Source of the DNA: Tolypeutes matacus
Lineage: Eukaryota > Chordata > Mammalia > Cingulata > Chlamyphoridae
Direction of reading: 5' to 3'
Length of the DNA stretch: 64,000 bases
Assembly: GCA_026826555.1 (NCBI GenBank)
Contig: JAKSZT010054458.1
Coordinates: 4,548,080 to 4,612,079 of the forward strand
Made by a program: the position numbers and the translations under genes. Shown piece after piece: positions 48,735-59,700 of this stretch (position 1 is the stretch's first letter; the number at the start of each line of letters is the position of its first letter). The notes beneath the pieces are model-generated. The model did no database searches. It was not told the DNA's origin and saw nothing but the letters and a program-made list of their open reading frames with translations.

Positions 48735-51139
48735 ATTATATATTTTTAACAAATCAATTCTATTGTTACATATTTATAAAGCATAAATTCATCCATAGAG
48801 AACACTCAATGGTATTTGGTGAAATCACATATTTATTACTATGATTCCAATAGTAATAATAAACAAAACAAACAAACAAGCAAGCAAAATTCTTGGTCTC
48901 TCTATGCCTCGCCTGATATACACAGTTGCTATTCTTTTTCTTTCTCTCTAGTGTATTTGTATTTAATTTTATAAAAACAATCATATATGCAATATCACTC
49001 ATATTCATGTTTTACATGCGGTTTTACTATCTTATATAGTCCCATGTTACAGTTTTTAGCTTTCTTTCGTAATATGCATGGCCTTTGGCTTTTCTTTTCA
49101 GCCACTGTCATACCCACACAAAAGCACTGCTAGTTACAAAGGCCATTGCATGTTTTCACCATTTCTATTAGTTTCCAAAGATTTACAAACAATTTTTTTT
49201 AACAATCTGCATAGATTAACCCTCAGATTTCCGTTCTGTATCCTCCTTCTATTTTTTGGTGACTTATATTCTAATTATTAACTCCATGATTTTACACAAT
49301 ATATTTTGTTCAAAAGAAAACAACCATATAGTATTTGTCCTTTTGTGTCTGACTTGCTTCACTCAACATAATGAATTCCAGGCTCATCCATGTTTTCATA
49401 TGCTTCATCATTTCATTTCTTCTTACCGCTATATAATATTCCATACTGTGTATACATCAAAATATGTTTATCCATTCATCAGTTGATGGACATCTGGGAT
49501 GATTCCAACTTTTGGTAATCATGAATAATGCTATTATGGACATCAACATGCAGATGTCTGTTTGTGTCTCTGCTCTCAGTTCTTCTTGGTATTTGCCTAG
49601 TAATAGTATTGCCAGGTAATTTGGTAAGTATGTATTCAAGTTCCTTAAGAACTGCCAAACAGTCCTCCAAAGTGGCTGTACCATTCTACATTCCCATTAT
49701 TGGTGCATAATCATTCCTACCTCTCCACATCCTCTCCAACATTAAGAGTTTTCTGACTTTTTAATAGCAGCCAGTTTAATAGGTGTGAAATGATATTTCA
49801 TTGAAATTTTGATTTGCATTTCCCTAATCTTTAGTGATGTTGAACATTTTTTCATGAGTTTCTTTGACATTTGTATTTCTTTCTTGGATAATTGTCCTTT
49901 CAAATCTTTGCCCATTTTTAATATGGTAGTTTTCCTTTTTACTGTTGAGTTGAATGATCTCTTTGTATATCATGGATATTAAATCCTCATCGGATATGTA
50001 ATTGCCAAATATTTTCTCCCATTGAGTTGGCTGCCTTTTCACCCTTTTGACAGTCTTTTGAGGTGCAAAAGTGGTTAATTTGGAAGAGGTCCTATTTATT
50101 TATTTATTTATTTTTATTGCTTGTGCTTTCAGTGTAAGATTTAAGAAACTACAGCCTACCACAAGATCTTGAAGAGGTTTTCTTACATTTTCTTCTAAGA
50201 GTTTTATTGTTGTTACTTCTACATTTAGTTCCTGGATCCCTTTGGGATCAAGTTTTCTATAATGTGTGAGATAGGGGTCTTCTTTCTTTCTTTTGGATAT
50301 GGATATCCAATTATCCCAGCACCATTTATTGAATGGACTGTTCTGGCCCAGCTAAGATGGCTTGACCGCCTTTCAAAAATCACTTGACTGTACATGTGAG
50401 GATCTATTTCTGAGTTCTAGATTAAGTTCCATTGGTCAATGTGTCTGTCTTTATGCCAGGACCATGATTTTTTTTTGTTTGTTTGTTTGTTTGTTTTGTT
50501 TTGTTTTGTTTTTTTTACCACTTTACCCAGGTAATATGCTTTAAAGTTATTCTTCTTTTTAAAGATCTTTTTGGCTATTCAGGACCCCTTACCCTTCCAA
50601 ATAAATTTGATCAATGGTTTTTCCACTTCTGCAAAAAAAAAGCTGTTGAGATTTTTATTGGAATGGCATTGAATCTGTAAATCTTTGGGTAGAATTGACA
50701 TCTTAATAACTTTTTGTCTTCCAATCCATGAATACGCAATGTCCTTTCATTTAGTTGTCTTCTTTTGTTTTTTTCAGCAATGTTTTGCAGTTTTCTGAAT
50801 ACAGGTCCTTTATGTTCTAGGTTAAGTTTATTCATAAATATTTTATTGTTTTAGTTGCTAAGTGGATTTTATTTTTCTGACTTCCTCCTCAGATTGCACA
50901 TCAGTAGTGTACAGAAACGCTATTGATTTTGAGTATTAATCTTGTATTCTGCCAATTTGCTGAACTTGTCTATTAGTTTTAGTAGCTTTGTTGTGGATTT
51001 TTCAGGAGTTTCTAGATATAGAACCATATCATCAACATATAGTGAAAGTTTTACCTCTTCCTTTCCTATGTGGGTGACTTTTATTTCTTTATCTGGGCTA
51101 ATTGCTCTAGCTAGAACCTCTAGGACAATATTGAGCACA
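48735..51139 (-). mobile_element. L1 copy B: reverse transcriptase to 3' UTR, antisense
   Basis: Read on the minus strand from 51139: a frame with [18 protein letters not shown], which holds the YVDD catalytic motif of the reverse transcriptase (L1s usually have F/Y-A-D-D here), then the C-terminal ORF2 region with FGNYISDEDLISMIYKEIIQLN (about 50000) and the 3' end block TGAATGGATAAACATATTTTG, followed by a long 3' UTR. Frames are broken. Truncated at 51139, where two DAS SINEs are inserted; no further L1 is recognisable beyond them. It is not the other half of copy A, because the order of parts along the strand is wrong for that. Confidence 0.88.
50467..50516. repeat. (GTTT)n/(GTTTT)n microsatellite inside L1 copy B
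   Basis: A T run followed by GTTT units that change to GTTTT units, then another T run. It replaces normal ORF2 sequence at this point. Confidence 0.85.
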
Positions 51140-51538
51140 ATTTTTTTTAAAGATTTATTTTATTTCTCTACACCTCCCTCTTTTTTTTTTTTTTTTTTTT
51201 TTTTTTGGTCTCACTGTCTGCTCTCTGTGTCAGTTCATTGTGTGCTTGTCTTCTTTTTTTTTAGAAGGCACTGGAACCGAACCTGGGACTTCCCATGTGG
51301 GAGGGAGGCAACAAATTTCTTGAGCCACCTTTGCTCCCCACTTTTTTGTGTCTCTCATTGTGTTTCCTTGTTGTGTTTCTTCATTGCACCAACTCAGTGC
51401 AATTTCTTGTTTAGTCAGCTCGCCATGCTAGCCTGTCATGTCAGCTCACTGTCAGCTCATTGTCAGCTCACAGGAACCAATCTTTGGACCTCCCATGTGC
51501 TGGCGGGAGCCCAACTGCTTGAGCCATATCTGCTTCCC
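51140..51538 (-). mobile_element. DAS-type SINE dimer 1, antisense
   Basis: On the minus strand the first tRNA-derived unit starts at 51538 with GGGAAGCAGATATGGCTCAA and the second near 51338 with GGGGAGCAAAGGTGGCTCA. Each has a TCCCACATGG/TCCCATGTGG block and a B-box-like GGTTCCTG or GGTTCGGTTCC. It ends in a long A-rich tail (T run 51181-51206). Flanks TTGAGCACA (51131-51139) and TTGAACACA (51539-51547) look like a target duplication. Confidence 0.85.
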
Positions 51539-51547
51539 TTGAACACA

Positions 51548-51875
51548 CTTTTTAAAAACATATATTTATTTCTCCCCACTCCCTCATTGTTTGTTGTTTT
51601 CACTTGCTGTGTGCTGTGCTTTTAGGAGGCACTGGGAACTGAATCCAGGACTTCCAATGTGGGAGGGAGGCACCTAATCTCTTGAGCCACCTCTGTTCTC
51701 TGATTTGCTGTGTTTTTTCTTCATGTGTCTCTTGTTGCATCATCTTGTTGTATCAGCTTGCTGTGCCTGTCCATCACACCAACTCTCTGTTTTCTTTAAG
51801 AGGCACCGGGAACTGAACCACAGACCTCCCATGTGATAGGCGGGAGCTCAGTCACCTGAGCCACATCTGCTTCCC
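51548..51875 (-). mobile_element. DAS-type SINE dimer 2, antisense
   Basis: Same organisation: minus-strand units start near 51875 (GGGAAGCAGATGTGGCTCAG) and near 51699 (AGAACAGAGGTGGCTCAAG), with GGTTCAGTTCCCGG-type and GATTCAGTTCCCAG B-box-like blocks, and an A-rich end at 51548-51570. Flanks TTGAACACA and TTAAGCATG are only weakly alike. Confidence 0.82.
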
Positions 51876-52116
51876 TTAAGCATGCTTTTAATTGATTTCT
51901 TTCATTTACCTTTCTTACTCTCCCCACTCTCTCAGTTGTGACTCTTGGAATCACCAGCTAAATCCTTTCTCACAAATTATTTTCTTAAGATGTTTTTGGG
52001 GGAACTCAAATTAGGATGCATGCAGTTATAAAGTGTGTTAATTGAGAGAAAGAATCAATATTCAGATATATATACCAGATATTAATAAGACAGATTCAGA
52101 CATTTCACCAGTGTTA

Positions 52117-52562
52117 TAGTTTGATAGGGCTTCTGTAGCAAAGTACCACAAAATGGATGGCTTAATGCAAGAGAAATGTATAGTATCACAGATCTGAAGC
52201 CTAGAAAACTGAAATTAAGGTACTAGAAGTGTGATGCTCTCTCTGATGACTATAGGGAAGAATCTGTTCCATTCGTCTCTCCTGCCTTCTGGTGGTGGCT
52301 GGCAATACTTGGGCTTAAATCTTTGCCTCAATCATCATGTATCATATCTTCTTCTTGTATCTGTATGTCCAAGTCCAATTATCATTCTTATAAGGATGCC
52401 AGACATACTATAAAAGGGTCTACCCTAATCCAGGTTAGTATCATTTTAAGTAAATACAACTTAAAAAAAAAACTGTATTTCCAAATAAGGTCACATTCAT
52501 AGCACTAGGGTTCAGGACTTCAACATGTCTTTTTGTACATGTCACAATTTAACCCACAACTG
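52117..52562 (-). mobile_element. MLT1-family LTR, antisense
   Basis: The plus strand starts GTTATAGTTTGATAGGGCTTC, then AAAGTACCACAAAATGGATGGC, TTCTTATAAGGATGCCAGAC, GGTCTACCCTAATCCAGG, AATAAGGTCACATTCATAGC and ends AATTTAACCCACAAC. This is a full-length antisense MLT1 layout. Confidence 0.85.
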
Positions 52563-52644
52563 AAGCAATAAATATGGTGACATGAGTAATGACCCCATAA
52601 AATAATATGGCTAAAGAAACCTGGGAGAAAGAAAGAGGTAATTG

Positions 52645-52677
52645 TATATATATATATATATATATATTTATTTATTT
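52645..52677. repeat. (TA)n microsatellite
   Basis: About a dozen TA units, then TTTATTTATTTT. Confidence 0.9.
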
Positions 52678-54604
52678 TTCCTTCAGTGAGAAAAAAATTA
52701 AAGAAGCAAACTGATATCCATAGGCTATACAAGCAAGAATAAAATTAAAATTAAAATAAAGTTTATTGACTACAAAGAAGTTGTTTTATGGGATTTAAAA
52801 AAACATAGAATGAGTGAAAATATGTCAATAATATTTAGATTACAAAGTAAGAAGTTTTTTCCTATTATTATTGAAGAACAATGAAAGTCTTCTGTATAGG
52901 AAAAAGGTGTTATGAAAGAATGATACCTGAACTTTAATATTCCAGTGTACTATTGTTTTCTCTGTCAAGTAGAATGATTAGACAATAACACATAGACCAA
53001 ATATATTTAGAAAGAAATTTAATTCTTCAAATAATTGAAATATTGAAAGACAGTAAAGAATACTTATATACCTATTTTGAAAAGCACATTTAATGCACAC
53101 TTTCATTTTAACAATAAATGCAGATTTTGAAAATCATTTTAAAATGTAGAAAATTTAAATGAGAAATGAAGACTATTATCCTCAAGTCATAAATATTAGG
53201 TATAGAATGAAAAATATATTAAACCATATTCATAATTATTAATAGATGTTATAATAGAAGATGCAAATAAGTATCAAGGAAGACATTAAAATTACTTTAA
53301 TTTTTCAGTGCATGTACTTTATGTATAAACTCAAAAATGAAACACAAGAATATATTTTTCTCTGGCACACATATCCACAGGTTAATGGACTTAGAAATTG
53401 GTTATAAAATATAAGCTAAAAAGTTTCAGTTTTTATAAACTAGACACATATGTATAAATTCCTATGTACTCATCACACATTTAAGTCTCTCTAGGAATAG
53501 TGCATAATAGTTATGTTTCTCAGGTGACTCTTATTTTTCTAAAATTATCAATTAACTTAATGTTTTATAATCATTATAATGCCTCTCAAGATGTATTATA
53601 CACATGCTGTAAGAAAATTGATATTTTACTTTGAGTTTGTGATATTCGTTTGCAATTAATATTTATCATTAACCTTGGGAATTTTATTTTTTAGTTGGAT
53701 AAAAACATGATTTAGTTCTTAGTGGTCTGGTATGACTTGGGACTGATCTATTTCTAATCACAATGTCCTTGGGGATAGTGATAATTCCATCTGCACCATA
53801 ACAAAGACTTTAAATCTTCACATTCAACATTCTAGAATTATGTTACAGATGTCTTTACCTCATTACATGGTTACTAGGGGATTGTTTCATCTGGTGTACT
53901 TTGATACTTTGTGTACCTTAACAAGCAATCTGGCATAAACCTTCTGTTTATGGCTCTAAAAAACATAGCATTGTTATATATCATGGGTACTGTTAATTAC
54001 ACTACTGTGCTAGGCATCATTAAACTTCAAAATGCTCAAAGGCATATCAAAAGGATTTGTTTTTACTTAAGCTAAACTGCTTTTAAGACTCAGATTTCAA
54101 TAAACAATTTATGGGACAATTGAATACAGCACAATATATTTGCTTTCCCAGCTTTGATTGAGATTAATCTGTTAGCAAGTTTAAGTTCTTGGTGAAGTTT
54201 AACCCTTTCTTATCAGAAGCCTTTCCAATCTCTCAATTCACTTCTAATAATTGCACTTCACTCTAGTTAAGAAACATTACTTAATTTTTACTACATGTAA
54301 AATTTGAGTAAATGATAATGTGTAATAGAAGTAAATATAACATGGAACCCTTGCCACAAATATCTTTACAACTTGGGTTAGCAGATCATGTTAAAAATTG
54401 ACTATACTATAAAGCAGATTAATAAATTGCTAAAATTATTTTGATCTACTACAAAATATTTACATTTTATGCCTCCGTTTAGATACTAATAAAATGAAAA
54501 GAGATTAGCTTCCTGTTGTGGGATGCTTATTTGATAAGTATATATGAATTGGTAGTGAATGAAAAAAAATTGAAAAGCATAATCAAACATAAAACAAATT
54601 TTTT
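52678..54604. other. No gene seen
   Basis: About 1.9 kb of AT-rich DNA with no recognised repeat. Confidence 0.45.
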
Positions 54605-54995
54605 TTCTACAGTTACTCAAACAGAAGTTCATAGTTATATTATTCACAGTAGCCAAAGAGTGGAAACAACTCTAAGCACCCATCAAAAGATGAATAGATA
54701 ACAAAATGTATTACATAAATGGAACAGAATATTATTCGGCTTGTAAAAAGGAATGAAATTTGGATATATGCTACAACATGGGTGAACCTTTAAAGCATTA
54801 TACTGAATGAAATAAGCAACACACACAGAACAAATAATGTATGATTTCACTTACATAAAACATCTAGAAATAAGAATTCACAGATGCGGAAAGTAGTTTA
54901 GAAGAGAATAAAGTAAAGGGAGAGTGGGGGTTTTTGGTTGGAGGGTAGAATGTATTTGTAAATTTGGGGAATTTAAAGATAAAATAAAATAAAAA
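54605..54995 (+). mobile_element. L1M 3' end, sense
   Basis: TATTCACAGTAGCCAAAGAG, CACCCATCAAAAGATGAATAG, GAACAGAATATTATTCGGC, CAACATGGGTGAACC, TGAATGAAATAAGCAAC and TTCACTTACATAAAACATC follow the L1M 3' UTR order. It ends with an AAAATAAAATAAAA tail near 54980. Confidence 0.85.
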
Positions 54996-55149
54996 CAGCA
55001 AACTTTTTACCAAAGGGGAAAAAATGTAAATGAAAATGCCAATGTGAAATATTTGCACTTGAATGAGGGAAATCGTAAATAACATTGTTTGTGATTATTA
55101 AAAGGATGATGTGTTACCATCAACATATATAACAGTATATATATAAACC

Positions 55150-55290
55150 TCTAGTACATGTTAGGTGTTTAGTCTTAGACAATATACACAAATTTTCAAA
55201 ATCTTGATTTCCTCATTTTAAAATGAAATAATAACACCTATCTTCCTGGGTACTTACATGAATAAATAATGATATAGATAAATTGTCTAC
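55150..55290 (+). mobile_element. MIR fragment, sense
   Basis: TTGATTTCCTCATTTTAAAATG followed by AATAACACCTATCTTCCTGGG matches the MIR core and downstream part. Confidence 0.55.
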
Positions 55291-55384
55291 ACAGACATTA
55301 AAAGAGGAAATATTTCATAAAATCTCTAAATGTCATTAGAAAAGGATAAGAGAACCGAGTTTAAAAATGATATACCACAGTATA

Positions 55385-55605
55385 GGACAGTAAGTAATTC
55401 TGCAGTTTCTGTAGTTAGATTAGTAGGTATGTGAACCTTGGCCTCCTTTAACTTCTTTTAACCCTGATTTCTTCATAGGTAAAAAGGAATTAGTATTTTA
55501 TTCATCTCCCTAGGTTATTCTAAAGGCTAAATGAAGTATTGTATCATGGAAAGTGTTTAGCAAAAACTTGGAATACATGTAAGCACTCAATAGTTTTTAT
55601 ATTTC
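55385..55605 (+). mobile_element. MIR SINE, sense
   Basis: TGTGAACCTTGGCCTCC, a GATTTCTTCATAGGTAAAAAGG core, GGTTATTCTAAAGGCTAAATG and a GCACTCAATAGTTTT end follow MIR order. Confidence 0.7.
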
Positions 55606-55984
55606 AAGTTTACAAGTGGGCTAAATGTAACTGAATGTATGATCTAATCAAAGCCAAAAGATATTCCTTATAATCTAGGGACTTCTTGTTCACGAAATAA
55701 TTAAATCTCATTAGATTTATGATAAGTGCATTTGGGTATACTTTTTTATTATATATAACCAAAACTACATTTTAACTAGAAAAAATTGATCTGTGTTTGT
55801 AGCAAATTTGTATTTAAGAATGAAATGAAGTTTAAATTTGATGTGTTTGAAGGAATAGTAACATATTTTTGAATCTTCATTAACAATGCTATTTTGATTT
55901 TTTGTCAGTGATTCTGATTGCAATCAATATGAATTCCAAATGGAATATGAAAACAAAAATAAAATGATTTTCTATTTTAAAAGA

Positions 55985-56190
55985 AGCAGAATGATACAAT
56001 CTTAGCAAGAGCTCTGGTGATATACTTACTGGGTTTAAATCTAGGCTCAGCTACTTAAGTGATTTTGGGGTGTTGGGCAAATTATAACCTCACCTTGACT
56101 TATTTTCTCATGTCTTAATTAGGGATAATAATAGTAGCTCCATAAAAGGTTATTGAAGAATAAGTGAGTGAATATAAAAAACCCTTAGAA
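55985..56190 (+). mobile_element. MIR SINE, sense
   Basis: AGAGCTCTGGTGATATACTTACTGGGTTTAAATC, GGCTCAGCTACTTAAG, TTGGGCAAATTATAACC, AATTAGGGATAATAATAGTAGC and a TAAGTGAGTGAA block run in MIR order, including the tRNA-related 5' part. The best-preserved MIR in the window. Confidence 0.85.
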
Positions 56191-56214
56191 CTTTCGCTCA
56201 TGTTTAGGATGAAC

Positions 56215-56320
56215 CTTGCTTCAATTCCACTATAATGTAACAAAGCACCTCAAAACTTAATCTCTTAAAACAACTCTTTATTATTTTTCTATTTTCCATT
56301 ATCCATGTTTGTTTGTTTGT

Positions 56321-56355
<35 letters not shown>

Positions 56356-56575
56356 TTTTAGTTTGTTTATTTTACCTCTGTGGCTTTCTCCTTATACAGG
56401 CAACTGGCTGTGTTGTCAGGTCCAAGATGGTGCCATCCATAAGTCTGAAAGTTGGTATTGATTGAAGGCTGAGTCATACATCTGGTACCATACGCATTGA
56501 GAATTCTCAAACAAGGCATCCAAAGCCATCCACAGAGTGGCAAAGGATGAGGAAGTGACTAGAGAATTGTGGTAA
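56215..56575 (-). mobile_element. Ancient LTR-like repeat, antisense, split by (TTTA)n
   Basis: CACCTCAAAACTTAATCTCTTAAAACAACTC, then after the microsatellite CAACTGGCTGTG, GAAGGCTGAGTCATACATC and CAAGGCATCCAAAGCC. The pattern resembles an old mammalian LTR whose antisense begins in the same way as MLT1-type elements. Exact family unknown. Confidence 0.45.
56307..56360. repeat. (TTTG)n/(TTTA)n microsatellite
   Basis: Three or four TTTG units change to about ten TTTA units. Confidence 0.92.
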
Positions 56576-57127
56576 TTTAGTTAAGTTTTATGGTAAGATA
56601 GGATATTCAGGACATAGGAAATGATTTGTGCAAAAATGTAGGCCTAGATATTCAGAAGAGATTTTTTTTCCCAATCATGTGGTATACATGCAATGACAGT
56701 TTAGAATACATGGACAATAAATTTAGAGTAAATTAAAATACCCACATATTCTTAAAACAAATGTGAAACACGATATTTTTATGACACAAAAAAATCATTT
56801 TATAAAATTTAAATGGATAATTTTATTGGCACTCTCTCATCAAAGTCTAGTGCTATGACTTGAATCAAGTTCCACCTTTAGTTGCGTTATTTTGAATTTT
56901 CTTTACTTACACTAAATTAGAAAATTCTAACTCACAATTACAGGTTTTAGGGAGTGACAGCAAGTGTTTGATCATCATAAGTATTAGAAATTCAGGTTTC
57001 ATAGGTTCCAAAAATTAAAAAGACAGTTCTAACTGAAAAGTAACAAGCAACAATAAAAAAGCCAAAACACAACAAAAACAGAAAAGCACTTTCAGCATTC
57101 CATGACCACATAAGTACTATACCATAC

Positions 57128-57525
57128 TGTTATGGATTAAATCATGTCGTTCATAATTCATGTCCAAGTCCTAATTCCCAGTCCTATGTATGTGAATTCA
57201 TTAGCAAACAGGAACTTTGAAGATGTTATAAGTAAATATGAGCCCAACCAGAATGATTAATCCAAAACGATTATTCCAAAGTGACAGGACACAGTCACTA
57301 GGATACAGCTAAGACAGGAAGAGAGATAGCCATGGGACAGAGGTAGAGCTTGAGTTATAGGTTGCCAGCAAACTACCACCAGAATGCTACAGACTTCAGA
57401 GAAGGCATGGCTCTGGAGACACCTTGATTTCACACTCACAGCCATGAAAATGGTGAGATAATGAATGTTTCTTGTTTAAGCCTACTAGTCTGTGTTACTT
57501 CGTTAGGGCAGGCCTGGAAAACTAA
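57128..57525 (+). mobile_element. MLT1-family LTR, sense
   Basis: It starts TGTTATGGATTAAATCATGTC, then CATGTCCAAGTCCTAATTCCC, ACAGGAACTTTGAAGATG, AGACACCTTGATTTCACACTC, and ends CTGTGTTACTTCGTTAGGGCAGGCCTGGAAAACTAA. A full-length LTR layout. Confidence 0.85.
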
Positions 57526-58942
57526 CTTCATACTCAAAAGAAGCACTTTCCATGCTCTAAGGTATTTCAGGATTCTTGTGTTTAATTTATCCAACCAATT
57601 TTGTAATCTCCAAATTCCAAATTCCCTTTACATTATTCTATGACTGCAGCTGCTACCCAGTGCTTTGCTCTGAAATTGGGGCACATTTTACATTCTATAA
57701 CAAAATTAGTCAAATAGTCTAGATTTAAAGAATATATCCACTATATTTAATAATTTAAATTTATGTTTATATAATAATTCAGACATAGTGGATTAAATAA
57801 GTGTTTTTGCTATTATAAATACTGAGGAAAACAGGAGGAGGGTAGAAACAATCTTTAGATAAATTTGAGTTTAAACAATCTAGAAGGTAACAGGAAATCT
57901 TGGAAGACTAATATTTATGATATATATGGTGAATAAATGTTTTATTTTAAATTTATTAACTCTATGCCAACCTATACTTATATTTATCATTATTTCATTT
58001 ATTAGTGTTGTATTTATTTAAAAATATGTACTATATACAGATGTAGTACTAAGCATGGAAGTAATAATTCTTGCCATAAATTAATTTAAAATGTCAAGAT
58101 TAAAAAAAATTTCAAATACAGAAATGGAATTATATTAATAATGAGGCATTTTAATGAAATTATAAAGATGTTGAAAGAAGCACTTTTAAATAAGTTTAAT
58201 GTTGTAAGTTATAAAATAGATATATTTGATAATAATTGCCTCATTATTAAACTGGCCACTTTATAAATTTTAATGTTTGAATAAATGATTAGCATATTCA
58301 TAGAGTGAAAGATATTTTCTGATTGTTAATTAGAAAACCAAAATTCAAATTGATGTTGTCAAAATGATAACTTGTTCTCTAATTTATAAATATATCATTA
58401 AAACTTAAAATTTAAATTAATAACGTGTATGCAAGAATCCATTTTATACTTCAAGTAAGAAAACGATTAATTCTACACTTTTCTTAATAGAAAAAAATAC
58501 AGAAGTGATTTTTTATAGCTTTTAGTGTTCAACTTTCCTAAAGTAATATATCTATGAAAACCAAACTATTGACCTTCAAAACTCTCAACATCAAAATAAT
58601 TATATAACATATTTTGTCACTTAAAATATTCTGTCCTTTTCAAAGAGCCAATATGATTAGAAAACACATGTCTTTACATAAAATTAGATTGCAGTATGTA
58701 AAAGTAGTTTGGATAGGAACAACAAAGCAGCTATTAAGATCTATATGAAAATATCCTGATTTTTAATTTAAAAAATGGCAAAGTTATTTGCGAAATCTTC
58801 CTTTATCATCTGAGGCCTCTATCATTGTATTTCAATTTTTTTCCTATGCCATTGAGATCAGTAAGAAATAAATATTCCTGTTTTGTTAACAAATAGTAAG
58901 GTTTGTATATCAGAAGGCATTCTACCTTGTTTATATATATAG
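57526..58942. other. No gene seen
   Basis: AT-rich DNA downstream (in the minus-strand sense) of the candidate exon. Nothing recognised. Confidence 0.4.
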
Positions 58943-59149
58943 TTTTTTTTTTTTTAAATACATATATATTTATTTCAATTTTCAGATGCTTGAACTGTTA
59001 CAGGCCATCATGATTTAAATAAGAGAAAAAAACATTTAAGAAAGGACAATAAACCTTTTTGTTTAGAGAATGAAATATAAATTGTTAATTCAATTTTTTA
59101 CAAACAGAAAAAGTCCAAAACAACCTATTTTTTAAAAAAGTTATTATAA
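58943..59149 (-). promoter_or_regulatory. Candidate 3' UTR with AATAAA signal
   Basis: On the minus strand, about 175 bases after the stop codon of the exon at 59150-59676 there is an AATAAA hexamer (58969-58974). Thirteen bases further, a run of thirteen A occurs (plus-strand T at 58943-58955). This would give a short 3' UTR if the exon is real. A hexamer followed so closely by an A run is also exactly how a retroposed mRNA ends. Confidence 0.5.
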
Positions 59150-59676
59150 TTATTTCTCTTTAGAATACGGCCTGGAAGAATCATCTTTTTCCCAACTTGA
59201 TGGAGATTTATCTCTATCCAAGCTTTGAGTATAAGCAGATAAAAAGTAATTTTCTCTTTCTTGAGACTGAGTTGATGAAAGAGCATAAGGTGTCCCCAGA
59301 AATGTCTGATGAGTAAGAACATTAAAATGACTAAACTGATGGGACATATTTAATTGACTGTGATAAACCTGAAAGTTGCTGTATGGATCTTGTTCTGCTG
59401 AATTGCTGTTCTCTCCTTCAGAGCATGCTATATCAATAGACGCTCTCTCTTCAGGATCAATTTGATAAGTCTTATCTTCTAATAAACTTTTTTGCACGTC
59501 AAGAGATGACTGCAACTCTATTTGAATATTCTTTTTTTGATCTGTTCCACGTGATCCTTTGGTCTCTTTCGCCAATATTTCTGAATGAAAATTGCTGCAT
59601 ACTTCTATTTCTGAGATTTCATCCCCTGAATCCAGAGACATATCCTCTTCATCCTTTTCATCGCTTTCTAAAAGAG
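59150..59676 (-). CDS. Candidate terminal coding exon, protein not recognised
   Basis: On the minus strand an open frame of 174 complete codons plus a TAA stop (59150-59152) follows an acceptor-like site at 59677-59678 (pyrimidine-rich tract, then AAATGTAG). Two bases of a split codon precede it, so the intron would be phase 1. The encoded tail is hydrophilic: an acidic stretch (LLESDEKDEEDM, residues 1-12), then Ser, Glu, Gln and Asp-rich sequence with three Cys (near residues 27, 84 and none in the last 60), and it ends DDSSRPYSKEK. No membrane segment, zinc finger or enzyme motif is visible; it looks like a disordered C-terminus. The Met at 59641 is internal and need not be a start. Codon use and the long open frame stand out from the AT-rich surroundings. 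Upstream exons would lie to the right, beyond or inside 60-64 kb, but I found none. Alternative: the 3' end of a 5'-truncated retrocopy. Confidence 0.6.
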
Positions 59677-59700
59677 CTACATTTAAAAAACAAAAAGTCC
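59677..59700 (-). promoter_or_regulatory. Candidate splice acceptor
   Basis: On the minus strand a T-rich stretch (CTTTTTGTTTTTT) is followed by AAATGTAG and then the exon. The pyrimidine tract and AG are in normal positions. The open frame continues only briefly upstream before a stop, consistent with intron. Confidence 0.55.

Noticed and set aside
50942..51625. 227-codon plus-strand frame, the longest in the window
   Set aside because: It runs across antisense L1 and antisense DAS SINE sequence, including a poly-Phe stretch from the SINE tail. It is not a gene.
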